Source: Acetobacteraceae bacterium
GTDB taxonomy: Bacteria > Pseudomonadota > Alphaproteobacteria > Acetobacterales > Acetobacteraceae
DNA: 13,487 nucleotides
Assembly (NCBI GenBank): GCA_030039695.1
Contig: JASHVB010000465.1
Span: 1 to 13,487, forward strand
Direction of reading: 5' to 3'
How positions within the stretch are numbered: the stretch's first letter is position 1; the number at the start of each line of letters is the position of its first letter. This document shows positions 12,847-13,487 of the stretch, in pieces. The notes beneath the pieces were generated by a model. That model had not been told where the DNA came from and ran no database searches. It saw nothing but the letters and a program-made list of their open reading frames with translations. Position numbers and translations under genes: made by a program.

Positions 12847-13487
12847 TACCAACATGTGGGGATCGGCGCTTCGTCTTCGCTCCCAACCTGCCGCCCGAGC
12901 GAAGAGACGCCCTTGGCCAGGACGCTCCCATCCCGGCTGCCGTCACCAGCGCCGCACCGTCTCTGTGAGAGACGATAACGCGACGGTTCAGCCAGAAGCG
13001 ACCCGAGGTCGCGCCGACTGCCGCCGAACACGTGACTGGCACCGAGGGTGTCGCCGATGACCGCGGCCGCAAACCGATGACGGTTTTGCCGATCAGGTGT
13101 CGGGGTTTCAGCCGTCAGTCTCGTGTGCCGCGAGACATGCGGCCAAACCCACGCCGGGCTGGCGCGACTATGACACGCCTTATGGTCGCCTCGCCGCACC
13201 CTCCATCCGCGACAGAACGTGCTCGCATGGCGCCGTCGAGTCGCGGATATCGCCGCGGATTGAGCTAATTGGTGCGATGAGCAGGATCCGCGCCGGGCGG
13301 GCAACTACGCGATCGCAAGGGTTAGCCCGCGGACTCCGATCGCGGCGGCCGGCCAACAACACCTGTCCTGCCCCCGAACCGGCGACGCCTCGGCGGACGT
13401 GTGATCCGCCGGCTCGACCGCGGTTCGCTGGCCTCCTCGTTCGAGGGGAACGGCGGGCGGTTACACCTGTCGAGACAACAAATATCG
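12847..13487. other. Terminal region, no gene recognised
   Basis: About 640 bp upstream of tetR without a convincing gene. Open frames occur on both strands, but their translations are Arg-rich and unlike any family I know. One leftward frame (12830-13072) contains L-N-R-R-V-I-V followed by A-A-L-V-T-A-A-G-M-G-A-S-W-P-R-A, faintly like a Tat signal peptide, but nothing mature follows it. No RNA gene or repeat stands out. Confidence 0.4.

Noticed and set aside
12780..13304. A 174-codon leftward gene upstream of tetR
   Set aside because: It runs across the TetR operator, is Arg/Ser-rich, has no ribosome binding site, and resembles no known family.
1..13487. CRISPR array, tRNA, rRNA, insertion sequence or phage genes
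   Set aside because: No regularly spaced repeats, cloverleaf sequences, transposase motifs or phage structural genes were seen on either strand.

Overview
The window is GC-rich proteobacterial chromosome, most likely from an alphaproteobacterium. This rests on the overall base composition, the short GC-rich spacers with strong palindromes, and the protein types (selenoprotein B-like reductase, Nu-class GST, DehI-domain protein, HAD type II, signal-bearing Msr proteins). I cannot place it more precisely. No rRNA, tRNA, CRISPR array, transposase or phage gene is recognisable.

Layout, left to right: a small lipoprotein gene (leftward); about 1.1 kb with no intact gene but a probable frameshifted META/HslJ-like remnant; a rightward nitroreductase-Nudix pair whose first ribosome binding site lies inside a 10-bp hairpin; a leftward YajR-type MFS transporter with its C-terminal cytoplasmic domain and a repeat-rich upstream region; then a leftward group of Prx-like protein, glutathione transferase and a GrdB-like protein. 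The last gene looks like two ORFs, but reads as one when an in-frame UGA is taken as selenocysteine (U-P-I-C motif, hairpin just downstream). Beyond it lie a rightward MmgE/PrpD fragment, a leftward HAD hydrolase, a leftward DehI-domain protein, msrA, a degraded msrB and a TetR-family repressor.

Two near-identical palindromes, at 8058-8075 (before the Prx-like gene) and 12829-12846 (before tetR), share 14 of 15 core positions (GTCCATTCTARAATG). They tie the TetR protein to the Prx-GST-selenoprotein group 4 kb away and suggest one regulon for thiol/selenol redox or electrophile defence. TetR Cys103 sits in a K-G-C-M-V-V-N context resembling redox-sensing relatives such as NemR.

Several genes look eroded: the Prx-like protein has His and Thr where the two active-site cysteines belong, the MsrB has lost one zinc cysteine and other conserved residues, PrpD is an internal fragment, and the META gene is frameshifted. 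The window therefore mixes intact redox genes with decaying ones. All family calls come from reading translations; no database search was run.
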